DNA from: CAWAYR01 sp050250875 | GTDB taxonomy: Bacteria > Acidobacteriota > Vicinamibacteria > Vicinamibacterales > UBA2999 | Reading direction: 5' to 3' | DNA length: 64,000 bases | NCBI GenBank assembly: GCA_050250875.1 | Contig: JBFWNV010000003.1 | Coordinates: 1 to 64,000 of the forward strand | Shown here: positions 9,075-17,476 of the stretch, one piece after another | How positions within the stretch are numbered: the first letter of the stretch is position 1 | Layout: each line of letters opens with the position of its first letter | The notes under the pieces: generated by a model | Seen by the model: the letters and a program-made list of their open reading frames with translations, nothing else | The model's database searches: none | Told to the model about the DNA's origin: nothing | Made by a program: the position numbers and the translations under genes

Positions 9075-10079
9075 ATGCCCCCCACGCCCGTCGTCACGGT
9101 GGGAAGCCTGCTCCGGAGCCGCCAGGACGCCCCCGGGCTGACCCTCGAACTGCTCGCCGGCGCTGCCGGCCTCGACCGGCAGATCACCAGTCCCTACATC
9201 CAGAAGACCGGCCTGGCGCTCGCCGGCTTCCACCAGTACCTGCGCCCGGGCCGGGTGCTGATCTACGGCGACAGCGAGATCCGGTTCCTGCAGAACCTGA
9301 GCCCGGAGGCCCGGCTCGAGGCGCTCGGCCGCTCGTTCGCCACCGGCATCCCCTGCGTGCTGGCGACCACCACGCTGCCGCTGCCCGACGAACTGGCGGT
9401 GGTCGCCGACCGGGCCGGCGTGCCGATGCTGCGCGCCAGCGTCTCGACGCCGGTCGCCATCGGCAAGCTGACCGCGATTCTCGAGGACTATCTGGCGTCG
9501 CGCGAGGTCGTCCACGGGGTGCTGATGGACGTGCTCGGCCTCGGCGTGCTGCTGGTCGGCGAGAGCGGCATCGGCAAGAGCGAGTGCGCGCTCGATCTGG
9601 TCACCCGCGGCCACCGGCTGGTATCCGACGACGCCGTCGAAGTTCGGCGACGCGCCGAGACGGTCATCATCGGCACCTCGCCGGGCGCGACCCGCTACTT
9701 CATGGAGATCCGCGGCCTCGGCCTGATCAACATCCGCGACCTGTTCGGCGTCGCCGCGACGCGCAGCTCGAAGCGCGTCGAGTTCGTGGTCGAGCTGCAG
9801 CGCTGGGACACCGCCCGCGACTACGACCGGCTCGGACTCGACGACGCCCACCACGATCTGCTCGGGCTGCAGATTCCCAAGGTGACGATGCCGGTGGCCC
9901 CCGGCCGCAGCGTCGCCATCCTGGTGGAGGTGGCGGCGCGCAACCAGCTGCTGCGCGCCCGCGGCGTCCACGCCGCGCGCGCCTTCGTCGACGCGCTCGA
10001 CCAGCGCCTCGAACGTGTCGGGGCCGGGCTCGAGGACGCCGACGAGGGCGACGACCTCGACGGCGGGGGCGCGGCGTGA
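9075..10079 (+). CDS. hprK: HPr kinase/phosphorylase
   Basis: Bifunctional enzyme that phosphorylates HPr on Ser46 with ATP and removes the phosphate with inorganic phosphate, linking metabolic state to PTS regulation. The 334-residue product has the N-terminal MurF-like domain, Walker A GESGIGKS at 162-169, LVSDDAVEV, and the HprK signature MEIRGLGLINIRDLFG at 210-225. The frame is open further upstream, but ATG 9075, 16 bases after rpoN, gives the standard length. The stop overlaps the rapZ GTG. Its substrate is encoded two genes downstream, where HPr retains Ser46. Confidence 0.96.
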   Translation: MPPTPVVTVGSLLRSRQDAPGLTLELLAGAAGLDRQITSPYIQKTGLALAGFHQYLRPGRVLIYGDSEIRFLQNLSPEARLEALGRSFATGIPCVLATTTLPLPDELAVVADRAGVPMLRASVSTPVAIGKLTAILEDYLASREVVHGVLMDVLGLGVLLVGESGIGKSECALDLVTRGHRLVSDDAVEVRRRAETVIIGTSPGATRYFMEIRGLGLINIRDLFGVAATRSSKRVEFVVELQRWDTARDYDRLGLDDAHHDLLGLQIPKVTMPVAPGRSVAILVEVAARNQLLRARGVHAARAFVDALDQRLERVGAGLEDADEGDDLDGGGAA

Positions 10080-10987
10080 AACGCGGCCGTCCGCGCCTCG
10101 GCACCCGGCCGTCCCGCGCCGATTTCCTCGTCATCACCGGGCTGTCCGGCGCCGGCAAGTCGCAGGCGATCCACGCCGTCGAGGACCTCGGCTACTACTG
10201 CGTCGACAACCTGCCGCTGGCGCTCCTGCCGAACCTCTACGCGCTCCACCGGGAGGAAGAGGCCCTGGCCCGGGTGGCCGTCGTCGTCGACGTCCGCGAA
10301 CGGCGCTTCCTCACCGCCTTCGCGCCGACCTTCGCCCGCCTGCGCGCCGCCGCCGACGTCCCGCCGTCGCTGATCTTCCTCGAGGCCAGCGACTCGGTCC
10401 TGCATCGCCGGTTCAGCGAGACGCGCCGGCCGCATCCGCTCGCGCCGGTCGAGCCGATCGCCGACGCGATTGCCGTCGAGCGGCGCAAGATGGCGCGGAT
10501 CCGCGCGATGGCCGACGAGATCGTCGACACCTCGGACCTCACCGTCCACGAGCTGCGCCAGGTCTTCCTCGGCCTGTCCCGCGACCGCCGGCGCCACGCC
10601 CGCCTGGTCCTGACCTACGAAAGCTTCGGCTTCAAGCACGGGCTGCCGCTCGGCGCCGACCTCGTGTTCGACGTCCGCTTCCTGCCCAACCCGCACTTCG
10701 TGCCCGAACTGCGGCCGCAGACCGGCCGCGACGCCCCGGTCGTCAACTTCCTGAAGCGCCAGCCGGCCACCGGCCAGCTGGTGAAGCGGCTGACCTCGTT
10801 GATGAAGTTCCTGCTCCCGCAGTACGTGGCCGAAGGCAAGAGCTACCTCACCGTCGGCATCGGTTGCACCGGCGGCCGCCATCGATCGGTCTACGTCGCC
10901 GAGTCGCTCCGCCGCGCCACCGCCGGGGTCGCCGGCGTCACCGCCCGCGCCCGCCACCGCGACGCCGGCCGGGAGGACCGCGCATGA
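10076..10987 (+). CDS. rapZ: RNase adapter protein RapZ (YvcJ family)
   Basis: P-loop protein that in E. coli binds GlmZ/GlmY small RNAs and tunes glucosamine-6-phosphate synthesis; in Gram-positives (YvcJ) it is a nucleotide-binding regulator. The GTG at 10076 overlaps the hprK stop and gives 303 residues, close to the usual ~285. It has Walker A GLSGAGKS at 22-29, the FSETRRPHPL block, SFGFKHGLP, FDVRFLPNPHF and the C-terminal VGIGCTGGRHRSV motif. Its place between hprK and EIIA is conserved in many bacteria. Whether it acts on RNA here is unknown. Confidence 0.95.
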   Translation: MKRGRPRLGTRPSRADFLVITGLSGAGKSQAIHAVEDLGYYCVDNLPLALLPNLYALHREEEALARVAVVVDVRERRFLTAFAPTFARLRAAADVPPSLIFLEASDSVLHRRFSETRRPHPLAPVEPIADAIAVERRKMARIRAMADEIVDTSDLTVHELRQVFLGLSRDRRRHARLVLTYESFGFKHGLPLGADLVFDVRFLPNPHFVPELRPQTGRDAPVVNFLKRQPATGQLVKRLTSLMKFLLPQYVAEGKSYLTVGIGCTGGRHRSVYVAESLRRATAGVAGVTARARHRDAGREDRA

Positions 10988-11406
10988 TCGGCGTCGTCGT
11001 CGTCACCCACGGCCAGCTCGCCACCGAACTGGTCAACGCTGCCGAGACCATCGTCGGCGACCTGCCTCACGTCGTCGCCGTCTCGATCGGCTGGCACGAA
11101 GACGTCCAGGACGCCCGCCGCGAGATCGCCGAGGCGATCGCCGCCGTGACCGGGCCGGAAGGGGTCCTCATCGCCACCGACATGTTCGGCGGCACGCCGG
11201 CCAACCTCGCCATCACCTTCCTCGAGGCCGGCAAGGTCGAGGTCGTGACCGGCGTCAGCCTGCCGATGCTGATCAAGCTGGCCGGGCTGCGCGGCACCAC
11301 CAGCCTGCTCGACGCCGCGCGGCAGATCCGCGAACACGGACGCAACGCAATCTGGGTCGCCTCGGACCTCCTCCACGGCGATTCGGGAGGACAAGGGACG
11401 CCGTGA
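10984..11406 (+). CDS. PTS mannose-family EIIA component
   Basis: Single-domain EIIA of the mannose (EIIA-Man) fold, 140 residues. His9 in VVTHGQLA is the expected phosphorylation site, and DMFGGTPANLA is the family signature loop. The ATG at 10984 overlaps the rapZ stop (ATGA). No EIIB, EIIC or EIID gene lies nearby, so it probably serves as a regulatory phosphoacceptor rather than part of a sugar permease. The frame is open well upstream, but the overlap and family alignment fix the start. Confidence 0.93.
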   Translation: MIGVVVVTHGQLATELVNAAETIVGDLPHVVAVSIGWHEDVQDARREIAEAIAAVTGPEGVLIATDMFGGTPANLAITFLEAGKVEVVTGVSLPMLIKLAGLRGTTSLLDAARQIREHGRNAIWVASDLLHGDSGGQGTP

Positions 11407-11681
11407 CCAGTACCGAGGTGATCATCGTCAACAAGCTCGGCCTGCACGCCCGGGCCGCCGCCCGCTTCGTCCAGCTCGCCGGTCGCTACCGCGCCAGGGT
11501 GCGGGTCGCCCGCGACGGCCGGCAGGTCGACGGCAAGAGCATCATGGGCATCCTGCTGCTGGCCGCGGCGCGCGGCGCCGTCATCACCATCAGCGCCGAC
11601 GGCATCGACGAGGCCGACGCGCTGTCCTCGCTGGCCGCGCTGGTGAAGACCGGTTTCGGAGAAGAGACGTGGAGCGACTGA
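11403..11681 (+). CDS. ptsH: phosphocarrier protein HPr
   Basis: Small phosphocarrier (92 residues) that relays phosphate from enzyme I to EIIA. Both regulatory residues are present: His15 in GLHARAA (enzyme I site) and Ser46 in DGKSIMGIL (HprK site). The GTG start at 11403 overlaps the stop of the EIIA gene. The 3' end overlaps ptsI by 13 bases, so the whole hprK-to-ptsI run looks translationally coupled. Retention of Ser46 beside an encoded HprK suggests that serine phosphorylation control is active. Confidence 0.96.
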   Translation: MTSTEVIIVNKLGLHARAAARFVQLAGRYRARVRVARDGRQVDGKSIMGILLLAAARGAVITISADGIDEADALSSLAALVKTGFGEETWSD

Positions 11682-13411
11682 CCGGCCTCGGCGTGTCGCC
11701 CGGCATCGCCGTCGGCCGCGCCGTGGTGCTGACCCAGCGCACCGAAGTGGTGCGCTTCCCGATTCCTCCCGAGCGCGTCGCCCACGAGGTGGAGGCGCTG
11801 GAACTGGCGCGCCAGGCGTCGCACGCCCAGCTCACCGAGATCCGCGACCGGCTCGCCGGCGGCATCGGCCACGACCTGGCGCCGCTGTTCGACGCCCAGC
11901 TGCTGATCCTCGACGACTCGATGTTCCTCGGCCGGGCTCGCCAGCTGATCGAGACCGAACGGGTCAACGCCGCCTGGGCGGTGCACCGCGCCTACGAGGA
12001 GCTGTGCGCGGTGTTCGCGACCGTGGAGGACCCCTACCTGCGCGAGCGCGACAGCGACGTGGCCGATGTCGCCGGCCGCGTGCGGATGAACCTGCGGCGC
12101 GGCGGCGACGGCGGCGCCGCGGCGGATCCGCTGCATCAGGTCGACGGCCCGGTCGTCCTCATCGCCGACGAGCTGACGGCGTCGCTCGCCGCCCAGCTCG
12201 ACTGGTCGCGGGTCCTCGGGTTCGCGACCGACGCCGGCGGCCGTACCCACCACACCGCCATCCTCGCGCGTTCGCTGCAGGTGCCGGCGGTGGTCGGGTT
12301 GCGCGACGCCAGCCAGCGCATCCGGCCCGGTGTGCCGGTGATCATCGACGGCACCGGCGGCGTGGTGGAGCTGGCGCCCTCGCCCGAGGACATCGCCCGC
12401 GCCCGCCAGCAGGCCGAGCGGCGGCGCCGGCCGGCCGGCCCGCCGCGGCAGCGACCCGGGGGCCCGGCGACGACCGCCGACGGCGTCGTCATCAGGCTCG
12501 ACGCCAATCTCGAGCGGCTCGACGACGTCGCGGCGGTGCTCGACGCCGGCGCCGATGGCATCGGCCTGTTCCGCTCGGAGTTCCTGCTCGCCGGGCGTGC
12601 CCCCGACCTGCTGAGCGAAGACCAGCAGACCGCGACCTACCGGGACCTGCTGGCCGCCGTGGCGCCGCGGCCGGTCACCATCCGCACCTTCGACCTCGAC
12701 GAGCGCACGCCGGTGCCGTGGGGCGGACGCGAACGGCGGGACGCCCGGCCCGGGCTGCGCGGGCTACGTCTCGGCCTGGCCCGTCCCCAGGTGCTGCGCA
12801 CCCAGCTGCGGGCGCTGCTACGGGCCGCGCCGGCCGGCCGCCTGCGCATCATGTTTCCGTTCGTCTCGTCGGTGGAGGAGTGGCGCCGGGCCCGCGCCGT
12901 GTTGGCCGAGGTTGCCGCCGAGGTCGGCGGCCGCGACGTGCCGGTCGGCGCGATGGTCGAAGTGCCGTCGGCGGCGCTGACCGCCGACCTGCTCGGCCGC
13001 GAGGCCGGCTTCTTCACCGTCGGCACCAACGATCTCATCCAGTACACGCTCGCCGTCGACCGCAACGACGAGCGCGTCTCGGACCTCTACGAACCGCTGC
13101 ACCCGGCGGTGCTTCGCCTGTTGCGGCTGGTGCGCCGCGCCGCCCGTCGGGCCGGCATCGACGCCGCCGTGTGCGGCGAGATGGCCTCCGATCCGGCGCT
13201 GATCGGCCTGCTGGTCGGCCTCGGCTTCACCGCCTTCAGCATGACCGCGGCGGCGCTGCCGGTGGCGCGCCAGGTGATCGGCGAACTGCACGCGGCCGAC
13301 GCCCGCCGCATCGCCCGCGAGGCCCTGGCCCTGCCGACCGCCGCCGACGTCGAGCAGCATCTGTTCGACGCCCTGGCGGCCGCCAACCTGGAATCCAAGG
13401 CCCGCGGCTGA
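11669..13411 (+). CDS. ptsI: PTS enzyme I (phosphoenolpyruvate-protein phosphotransferase)
   Basis: Transfers phosphate from phosphoenolpyruvate to HPr. The 580-residue product matches the family length. The N-terminal GLGVSPGIAVGRA, the swivel-domain active site GGRTHHTAILAR with catalytic His195, and the PEP-binding barrel (DGIGLFRSEFLL, RTFDLD, GAMVEVPSAAL, FFTVGTNDLIQYTLAVDRND, VCGEMA) are all intact. The start is GTG 11669 inside the HPr gene. An arginine/proline-rich linker lies at about residues 250-270. With HPr and EIIA it completes a three-protein phosphorelay. Confidence 0.97.
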   Translation: MERLTGLGVSPGIAVGRAVVLTQRTEVVRFPIPPERVAHEVEALELARQASHAQLTEIRDRLAGGIGHDLAPLFDAQLLILDDSMFLGRARQLIETERVNAAWAVHRAYEELCAVFATVEDPYLRERDSDVADVAGRVRMNLRRGGDGGAAADPLHQVDGPVVLIADELTASLAAQLDWSRVLGFATDAGGRTHHTAILARSLQVPAVVGLRDASQRIRPGVPVIIDGTGGVVELAPSPEDIARARQQAERRRRPAGPPRQRPGGPATTADGVVIRLDANLERLDDVAAVLDAGADGIGLFRSEFLLAGRAPDLLSEDQQTATYRDLLAAVAPRPVTIRTFDLDERTPVPWGGRERRDARPGLRGLRLGLARPQVLRTQLRALLRAAPAGRLRIMFPFVSSVEEWRRARAVLAEVAAEVGGRDVPVGAMVEVPSAALTADLLGREAGFFTVGTNDLIQYTLAVDRNDERVSDLYEPLHPAVLRLLRLVRRAARRAGIDAAVCGEMASDPALIGLLVGLGFTAFSMTAAALPVARQVIGELHAADARRIAREALALPTAADVEQHLFDALAAANLESKARG

Positions 13412-13455
13412 CGCGGGCGACGACTGCTGACGAGAGCATCGACGAGGAGACGCGC

Positions 13456-13812
13456 GTGATCGAGACGTTGAAGCGGGTGGAGAAGCCCTGGGGCTACGAG
13501 TTGTGGTGGGCCCGTACCGATCGCTACGTGGGCAAGGTGATCCACGTGAACAAGGGCCACGCCCTCAGCCTGCAGTACCACAACCGCAAGGACGAGACGA
13601 TCTTCGTCTGGGCGGGGAAGATCCTGTTCGAGCGGCAGGACGGTGACACGCTGGTGGGACGCGAACTCGGACCCGGCGACGCCGTGCACGTCACGCCACC
13701 GACCGTGCACCGCATGACGGCGCTGGAGGACAGCGACGTGTTCGAGGTCTCGACCCCCGAGACCGACGACGTGGTCAGGCTCGAAGACCGCTACGGGCGG
13801 CAGGGGACGTAG
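13456..13812 (+). CDS. cupin-domain protein, type II mannose-6-phosphate isomerase-like
   Basis: Small single-cupin protein of 118 residues beginning at GTG 13456. The opening VEKPWGYELWW, then QYHNRKDETIFVWAG and PPTVHRMTA, resembles the C-terminal cupin of bifunctional GDP-mannose pyrophosphorylase/mannose-6-phosphate isomerases. His42 and Glu47, with a later His in the second motif, are plausible metal ligands. It follows ptsI by 44 bases on the same strand and may belong to the operon. Sugar-phosphate isomerase activity is a family-level guess; a sensor or binding role is equally possible. Confidence 0.75.
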   Translation: MIETLKRVEKPWGYELWWARTDRYVGKVIHVNKGHALSLQYHNRKDETIFVWAGKILFERQDGDTLVGRELGPGDAVHVTPPTVHRMTALEDSDVFEVSTPETDDVVRLEDRYGRQGT

Positions 13813-13816
13813 AACC

Positions 13817-13844
13817 GGGGCTCGGGGCTCGGGGCTCGGGGCTC
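13817..13844 (+). repeat. tandem heptamer GGGGCTC, four copies
   Basis: Four perfect head-to-tail copies of GGGGCTC begin four bases after the cupin stop. Degenerate copies in the opposite orientation lie at 13914-13941, on the other side of a hairpin. The same unit in reverse orientation recurs at 39231-39258. Confidence 0.9.
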
Positions 13845-13885
13845 GGAAAGAGCTGAGCACGCCGGCGAACGATCAGGCCAAGTGA

Positions 13886-13908
13886 GGTCGGCGCGATGAG
13901 CGCCGACC
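13886..13908. terminator. bidirectional hairpin terminator between cupin gene and ssb
   Basis: GGTCGGCGC-GATGA-GCGCCGACC forms a perfect 9-bp stem with a 5-base loop, followed on the plus strand by CCTTTCCCC. It lies between the convergent ends of the cupin gene and ssb, where a terminator for both is expected. Confidence 0.65.
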
Positions 13909-13913
13909 CCTTT

Positions 13914-13941
13914 CCCCGAGACCCGGGCCCCGAGACCCGAG
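13914..13941 (-). repeat. inverted, degenerate copies of the GGGGCTC heptamer
   Basis: CCCCGAG, ACCCGGG, CCCCGAG, ACCCGAG run in tandem: two perfect and two diverged reverse complements of the unit at 13817-13844. The two arms flank the hairpin at 13886-13908. Confidence 0.75.
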
Positions 13942-13947
13942 TCCTGC

Positions 13948-14373
13948 CTAGAACGGAATGTCGTCGTCCGTGATGGCCGCCGCCGGCTGGCTCATGGGCT
14001 CGCCGTAGCCGCCGCCCTCGCCACGGTCGCCACGATCGCCGCCACGGCCGCCGCCGAGCAGGACGACCTTGTCGGCCTTGACCTCGGTCGTGTAGTGCTT
14101 CTGGCCGTCCTTTTCCCATTGCCGAGTCTGCAGCCGGCCCTCGAGGTAGATCTGCTTGCCCTTGGTCAGGTACGGCTGCAGCGTCTCGGCGGTCTTGCCC
14201 CAGAGCACGATGCGGTGCCACTCGGTCTGTTCCTGCTTCTGACCGTCTTTCGACGTCCAGTTCTCGGTGGTGGCGATGCTGAAACTCGCCACCGGCGCGC
14301 CGCTCGGCGTGAAGCGCACTTCCGCGTCGCGGCCGAGATTGCCGACCAGAATCACCTTGTTCACGCTGCCCAT
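13948..14373 (-). CDS. ssb: single-stranded DNA-binding protein
   Basis: Binds single-stranded DNA during replication, recombination and repair. The 141-residue product starts MGSVNKVILVGNLGRD and has a full OB fold (EWHRIVLWGKTAE, GKQIYLEGRL). A Gly/Asp/Arg-rich linker at about 107-125 leads to the acidic tail DDDIPF, which recruits partner proteins. It is the last gene of a minus-strand run that begins with tolQ, 55 bases after cpoB. Confidence 0.97.
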   Translation of the reverse strand: MGSVNKVILVGNLGRDAEVRFTPSGAPVASFSIATTENWTSKDGQKQEQTEWHRIVLWGKTAETLQPYLTKGKQIYLEGRLQTRQWEKDGQKHYTTEVKADKVVLLGGGRGGDRGDRGEGGGYGEPMSQPAAAITDDDIPF

Positions 14374-14428
14374 GTCGTGTCGTCCTCGGGGAGGGGCCGG
14401 CGCACGCGGATGACGCGGCCGGCGACGG

Positions 14429-15343
14429 CTATTGTGGCCGCGCGCGGTTGAGCGCGTCGAGCCGCTGCTTGGCCAGCCGGCCCGGATCGGTGTCGGCGGC
14501 TGTCTTGATCAGGAATTCGTAGTCGGCACGTGACTGCTCGGGCTGGTTCATCCGCTCGTAGCTCTGACCGCGCTTGTAGTAGGCGTTGCCGACGACGTCG
14601 CTGCGCGGATAGGTCGAGATGAGCCGGGTGAAGGCGTCGACCGCCTCGGGCCACCGGCCGCGCTGGAAGTAGCTTTCGCCGATGTAGTACTGGGCGTTGT
14701 CGGCGAACTCGCTCTTCGGGAACGACCGCACGTAGCTGGTGAACCCCTCGATCGCCAGATCGTAGCTGCCCGCCGTGTAGTCGGCCCACGCCATGTCGTA
14801 GAGACGGGTGGGGGAGCCGGGCGACGGCGCCACCGCCGGCGGCGCGACGGGCGCGACGGTTCCCGGCGCCGGCGCGGCCGGAGTCGCGCCGGACGGGGGC
14901 GGCGTGCCGGGCGGCGCCGGCGCCTGCGGCTCACCGGGCACACCGGCGGCCGCCGTGGTGTCGGTCGGCGGCGGATAGACCGGCATCGGCGGAATCGCCA
15001 GCCGCAGCGCCTCGACCTCCTGCGACAGCGAGGTGATGCGCACGTTGGTGTCGTCGACGCGCTCGCGGACGACGCGGATGTCGCTGCCCATCGCGTCGGC
15101 CTGCAGCTTGCTGTCGGCGAAACTCTTGCGGGCGGCGCCCGTCTGCTCGTCGATGCGCGCGTTCACCGCCTTCAACGCTTCGGTCAGCGTCGCCAACGCG
15201 TTCTGCAGGAGCTGGGTCTGCTCCTGGAGGATGCGCAGGTCGGCGGCCATCTGCTGCAGTTCGCGCCGCTGCGCCTGGGCCGGCGCCGCGCTCAGCAGCA
15301 CGCCCGCCAGCACCACCGCCCCGGTCGCTCTCGCCGTCATCAT
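14429..15343 (-). CDS. cpoB: Tol-Pal system protein CpoB/YbgF
   Basis: Periplasmic TPR protein that in E. coli coordinates Tol-Pal with peptidoglycan synthesis. The start chosen at 15343 (adjacent ATGs at 15343 and 15340, after GAGGGG) gives a signal peptide ending APAQAQ. A coiled coil follows (about 30-110; LRILQEQTQLLQNALATLTE), then a Pro/Ala-rich linker (about 120-180) and TPR repeats (YDLAIEGFTSYVRSFPKSE, WPEAVDAFTRLISTYPRSD). An ATG at 15361 is also possible. It lies directly downstream of pal, as in the classical tol-pal order. Confidence 0.88.
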   Translation of the reverse strand: MMTARATGAVVLAGVLLSAAPAQAQRRELQQMAADLRILQEQTQLLQNALATLTEALKAVNARIDEQTGAARKSFADSKLQADAMGSDIRVVRERVDDTNVRITSLSQEVEALRLAIPPMPVYPPPTDTTAAAGVPGEPQAPAPPGTPPPSGATPAAPAPGTVAPVAPPAVAPSPGSPTRLYDMAWADYTAGSYDLAIEGFTSYVRSFPKSEFADNAQYYIGESYFQRGRWPEAVDAFTRLISTYPRSDVVGNAYYKRGQSYERMNQPEQSRADYEFLIKTAADTDPGRLAKQRLDALNRARPQ

Positions 15344-15454
15344 GCCCCTCGTCGTCAGCATACAGGATCGTTCGTCGCTCCAGACGCCTCGAGCGGCGCT
15401 CGCGTGGCGAGACTGAGCCATGTGTCGTCGGTCACGAGGCGGAGGGTCGCCAGC

Positions 15455-16048
15455 CTACTTCGCCGTGATCACGAAGTGCGCGCGCCGGTTCTTGGCCCAG
15501 GCCGACTCGTCATGGCCGGGATCGAACGGGAACTCCTTGCCGTAGCTCACCGTGCGCAGCCGCTCGGCGGCGATCCCCAGCGAGACGAGATAGGTCTTCG
15601 CCGCCACGGCCCGGCGTTCGCCGAGCGACAGGTTGTACTCGGCGGTGCCGCGCTCGTCGCAGTGCCCTTCGACGGTCACCTGCCAGGTCGCCTGCTGGCG
15701 GAGCACCTGGGCGGCCTTCTGGAGGATGGTCCGCCCCTCGGCGTTGATCTCGAAACTGTCGAGGGCGAAGAACACCGGCGCCAGCGGCGACTCGCGGTTG
15801 AGGGCATCGAGGTCCTTGCTGGCGACGGCGTCGGCCGGCGCCGGCGCCGGCACGATCGGCGGCTCGTCCACCGGAGGCGGCGGCGCCGGGGGCGCCGGCG
15901 TCGTGCCCATCTCCGCACCCGCCGTCGCCGCGGGCGGCGGCATCGGCCGGGCCACCGTCGGCGGCTTCTTGGCGCATCCCGAGACCACCAGCGCCGTCAC
16001 CACGGCCGCCCCCGCCATTCGACTCCACACCATCCGCGTCATCGCCAT
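15455..16048 (-). CDS. pal: peptidoglycan-associated lipoprotein
   Basis: Outer-membrane lipoprotein that anchors the outer membrane to peptidoglycan. The signal peptide ends at a lipobox VVSGC with Cys25 as the lipidated residue. A Pro-rich linker leads to an OmpA-like C-terminal domain with the peptidoglycan-binding block VEGHCDERGTAEYNLSLGER and RVxxVSYGKE. The product is 197 residues, close to the usual ~170. It sits between tolB and cpoB on the same strand. Confidence 0.96.
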   Translation of the reverse strand: MAMTRMVWSRMAGAAVVTALVVSGCAKKPPTVARPMPPPAATAGAEMGTTPAPPAPPPPVDEPPIVPAPAPADAVASKDLDALNRESPLAPVFFALDSFEINAEGRTILQKAAQVLRQQATWQVTVEGHCDERGTAEYNLSLGERRAVAAKTYLVSLGIAAERLRTVSYGKEFPFDPGHDESAWAKNRRAHFVITAK

Positions 16049-16103
16049 GCTCCTGTCCCCGGCCCCGTCGGACCGACACCTGCCACTCCCGGGGGGCTCC
16101 GGG

Positions 16104-17471
16104 CTACTGCGACCAGTGGGGGGTGAAATTGTTGCCGTCGCGCGTCACCTGACGCACGTCCTTGCCGTCGCGCCCGACCGTGAAGATCTGGCTGGTGCGG
16201 CCGGCCCGGGTCGACATGAACGCCAGGTGCCGCCCGTTGGGCGCCCAGGCCGGGCTCTCGTTGGTCCCCTGGCCGAAGGTGATCTGGCGGGTCACCCCGT
16301 CGGTCACCTGGTAAATCTTGATGTCGTAGTAGGCGCTGGTCCGCGCCGCGAACGCGATCTCGTTGTAGGGCGCCGGCGACCACGTCGGGCGGTCGGCGTA
16401 GGACTCGGAGGTCAACCGGCGCAGGTTGAGCCCGTCGGCGCCGATCACCCAGATCTGCGGCGTGCCGGTGCGGTCCGAGGTGAAGGCGATCTGCGCTCCC
16501 GACGGCGACCACGTCGGCGTCACGTCGATGGCCGGGTGGGTGGTGAGCCGCCGCACGCCAGTACCGTCGCGGTTCATGACGTAGATCTCCGAATTGCCGT
16601 CGCGGTTCGAGGTGAAGGCGATGCGGGCGCCGTCGGGCGAGAACACCGGTAGCCAGTTCTGCCCCTGGCCGCTGGTCGGCGTCTCCATCGTGCCCTGATA
16701 GATGAGCGAGATGAAGATGTCGGGATAGCCGCGGCGGTACGACGTATAGGCGATCGCCCGGCCATCCGGCGACCAGCTCGGAAAGACGTTCAGCTGCCGG
16801 TTGACGGTGACCCGGCGCTGGTTGGCGCCGTCGTAGTCGGCGATGAAGATCTCCTTCACGTTGCGCTGCTGCACGGTGTCGTCGGCGCGGCCGCCGATGC
16901 GATCCGACGAGAAGGTGAGCTTGGTACGGGCCACCCCGCGCAGCTGGCTCTGCGTCTGGTGGATCTCGTCGGCCATGGTGTGGGCATAGAGGCGCGGGTT
17001 GTTCGCCGAGCCGCTGTACTCGCGGCCGAGCACCTGCTGGCGCGTGCGCACGTCGAACAGCCGCATCTCGACGCGCAGCGTCGTGCCGGAGCGGGTCAGG
17101 CTGCCCAGGACCAGCGCGTCGGCGCCGAGCTCGCGCCAGCGGTCGAACGGCGCGTCGGCGAAGGACCGGGCCGGCGGAATCGACGCGTAGGTATCGCGCG
17201 GCACCAGCTCGTACTCGCGCTCGAAGGACAGGTCGTCGAACAGCACCTGGGCCAGCAGCCGGGCCATCGCCGCGGTCTCGGCGTCGGCGCCCGGGGCGAT
17301 GAAGTCGGGCACGGCGATCTGCGGCATCTCGCCCGGGTCACTGGTGATGGTGACGCCGACCGAACTGGGCTGCTGCGGCGGTTGTGACGGCGGCGGCGCG
17401 GGCGCCTGGGCCGACACGGCGGCGGCGATGGCGGCCAGCGCGGCCGACAGCACGAAGGGAAGACGTGGCAT
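16104..17471 (-). CDS. tolB: Tol-Pal system beta-propeller protein TolB
   Basis: Periplasmic protein that shuttles between Pal and the TolA/TonB-type partner. The ATG at 17471 gives a 455-residue product with signal peptide (LPFVLSAALAAIAAAVSAQA), an N-terminal domain beginning IAVPDF, and a six-bladed propeller of repeated units such as FSPDGARIAFTSNRDG and WSPSGAQIAFTSDRTGTP. The frame stays open upstream into the tonB-like gene, but this start leaves a 5-base gap after that gene's stop and matches family length. Confidence 0.96.
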   Translation of the reverse strand: MPRLPFVLSAALAAIAAAVSAQAPAPPPSQPPQQPSSVGVTITSDPGEMPQIAVPDFIAPGADAETAAMARLLAQVLFDDLSFEREYELVPRDTYASIPPARSFADAPFDRWRELGADALVLGSLTRSGTTLRVEMRLFDVRTRQQVLGREYSGSANNPRLYAHTMADEIHQTQSQLRGVARTKLTFSSDRIGGRADDTVQQRNVKEIFIADYDGANQRRVTVNRQLNVFPSWSPDGRAIAYTSYRRGYPDIFISLIYQGTMETPTSGQGQNWLPVFSPDGARIAFTSNRDGNSEIYVMNRDGTGVRRLTTHPAIDVTPTWSPSGAQIAFTSDRTGTPQIWVIGADGLNLRRLTSESYADRPTWSPAPYNEIAFAARTSAYYDIKIYQVTDGVTRQITFGQGTNESPAWAPNGRHLAFMSTRAGRTSQIFTVGRDGKDVRQVTRDGNNFTPHWSQ

Positions 17472-17476
17472 GGAGG

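Noticed and set aside
13817..13941. Possible CRISPR array
   Set aside because: The units are seven bases, contiguous and inverted across a hairpin. There are no spacers and no cas genes.
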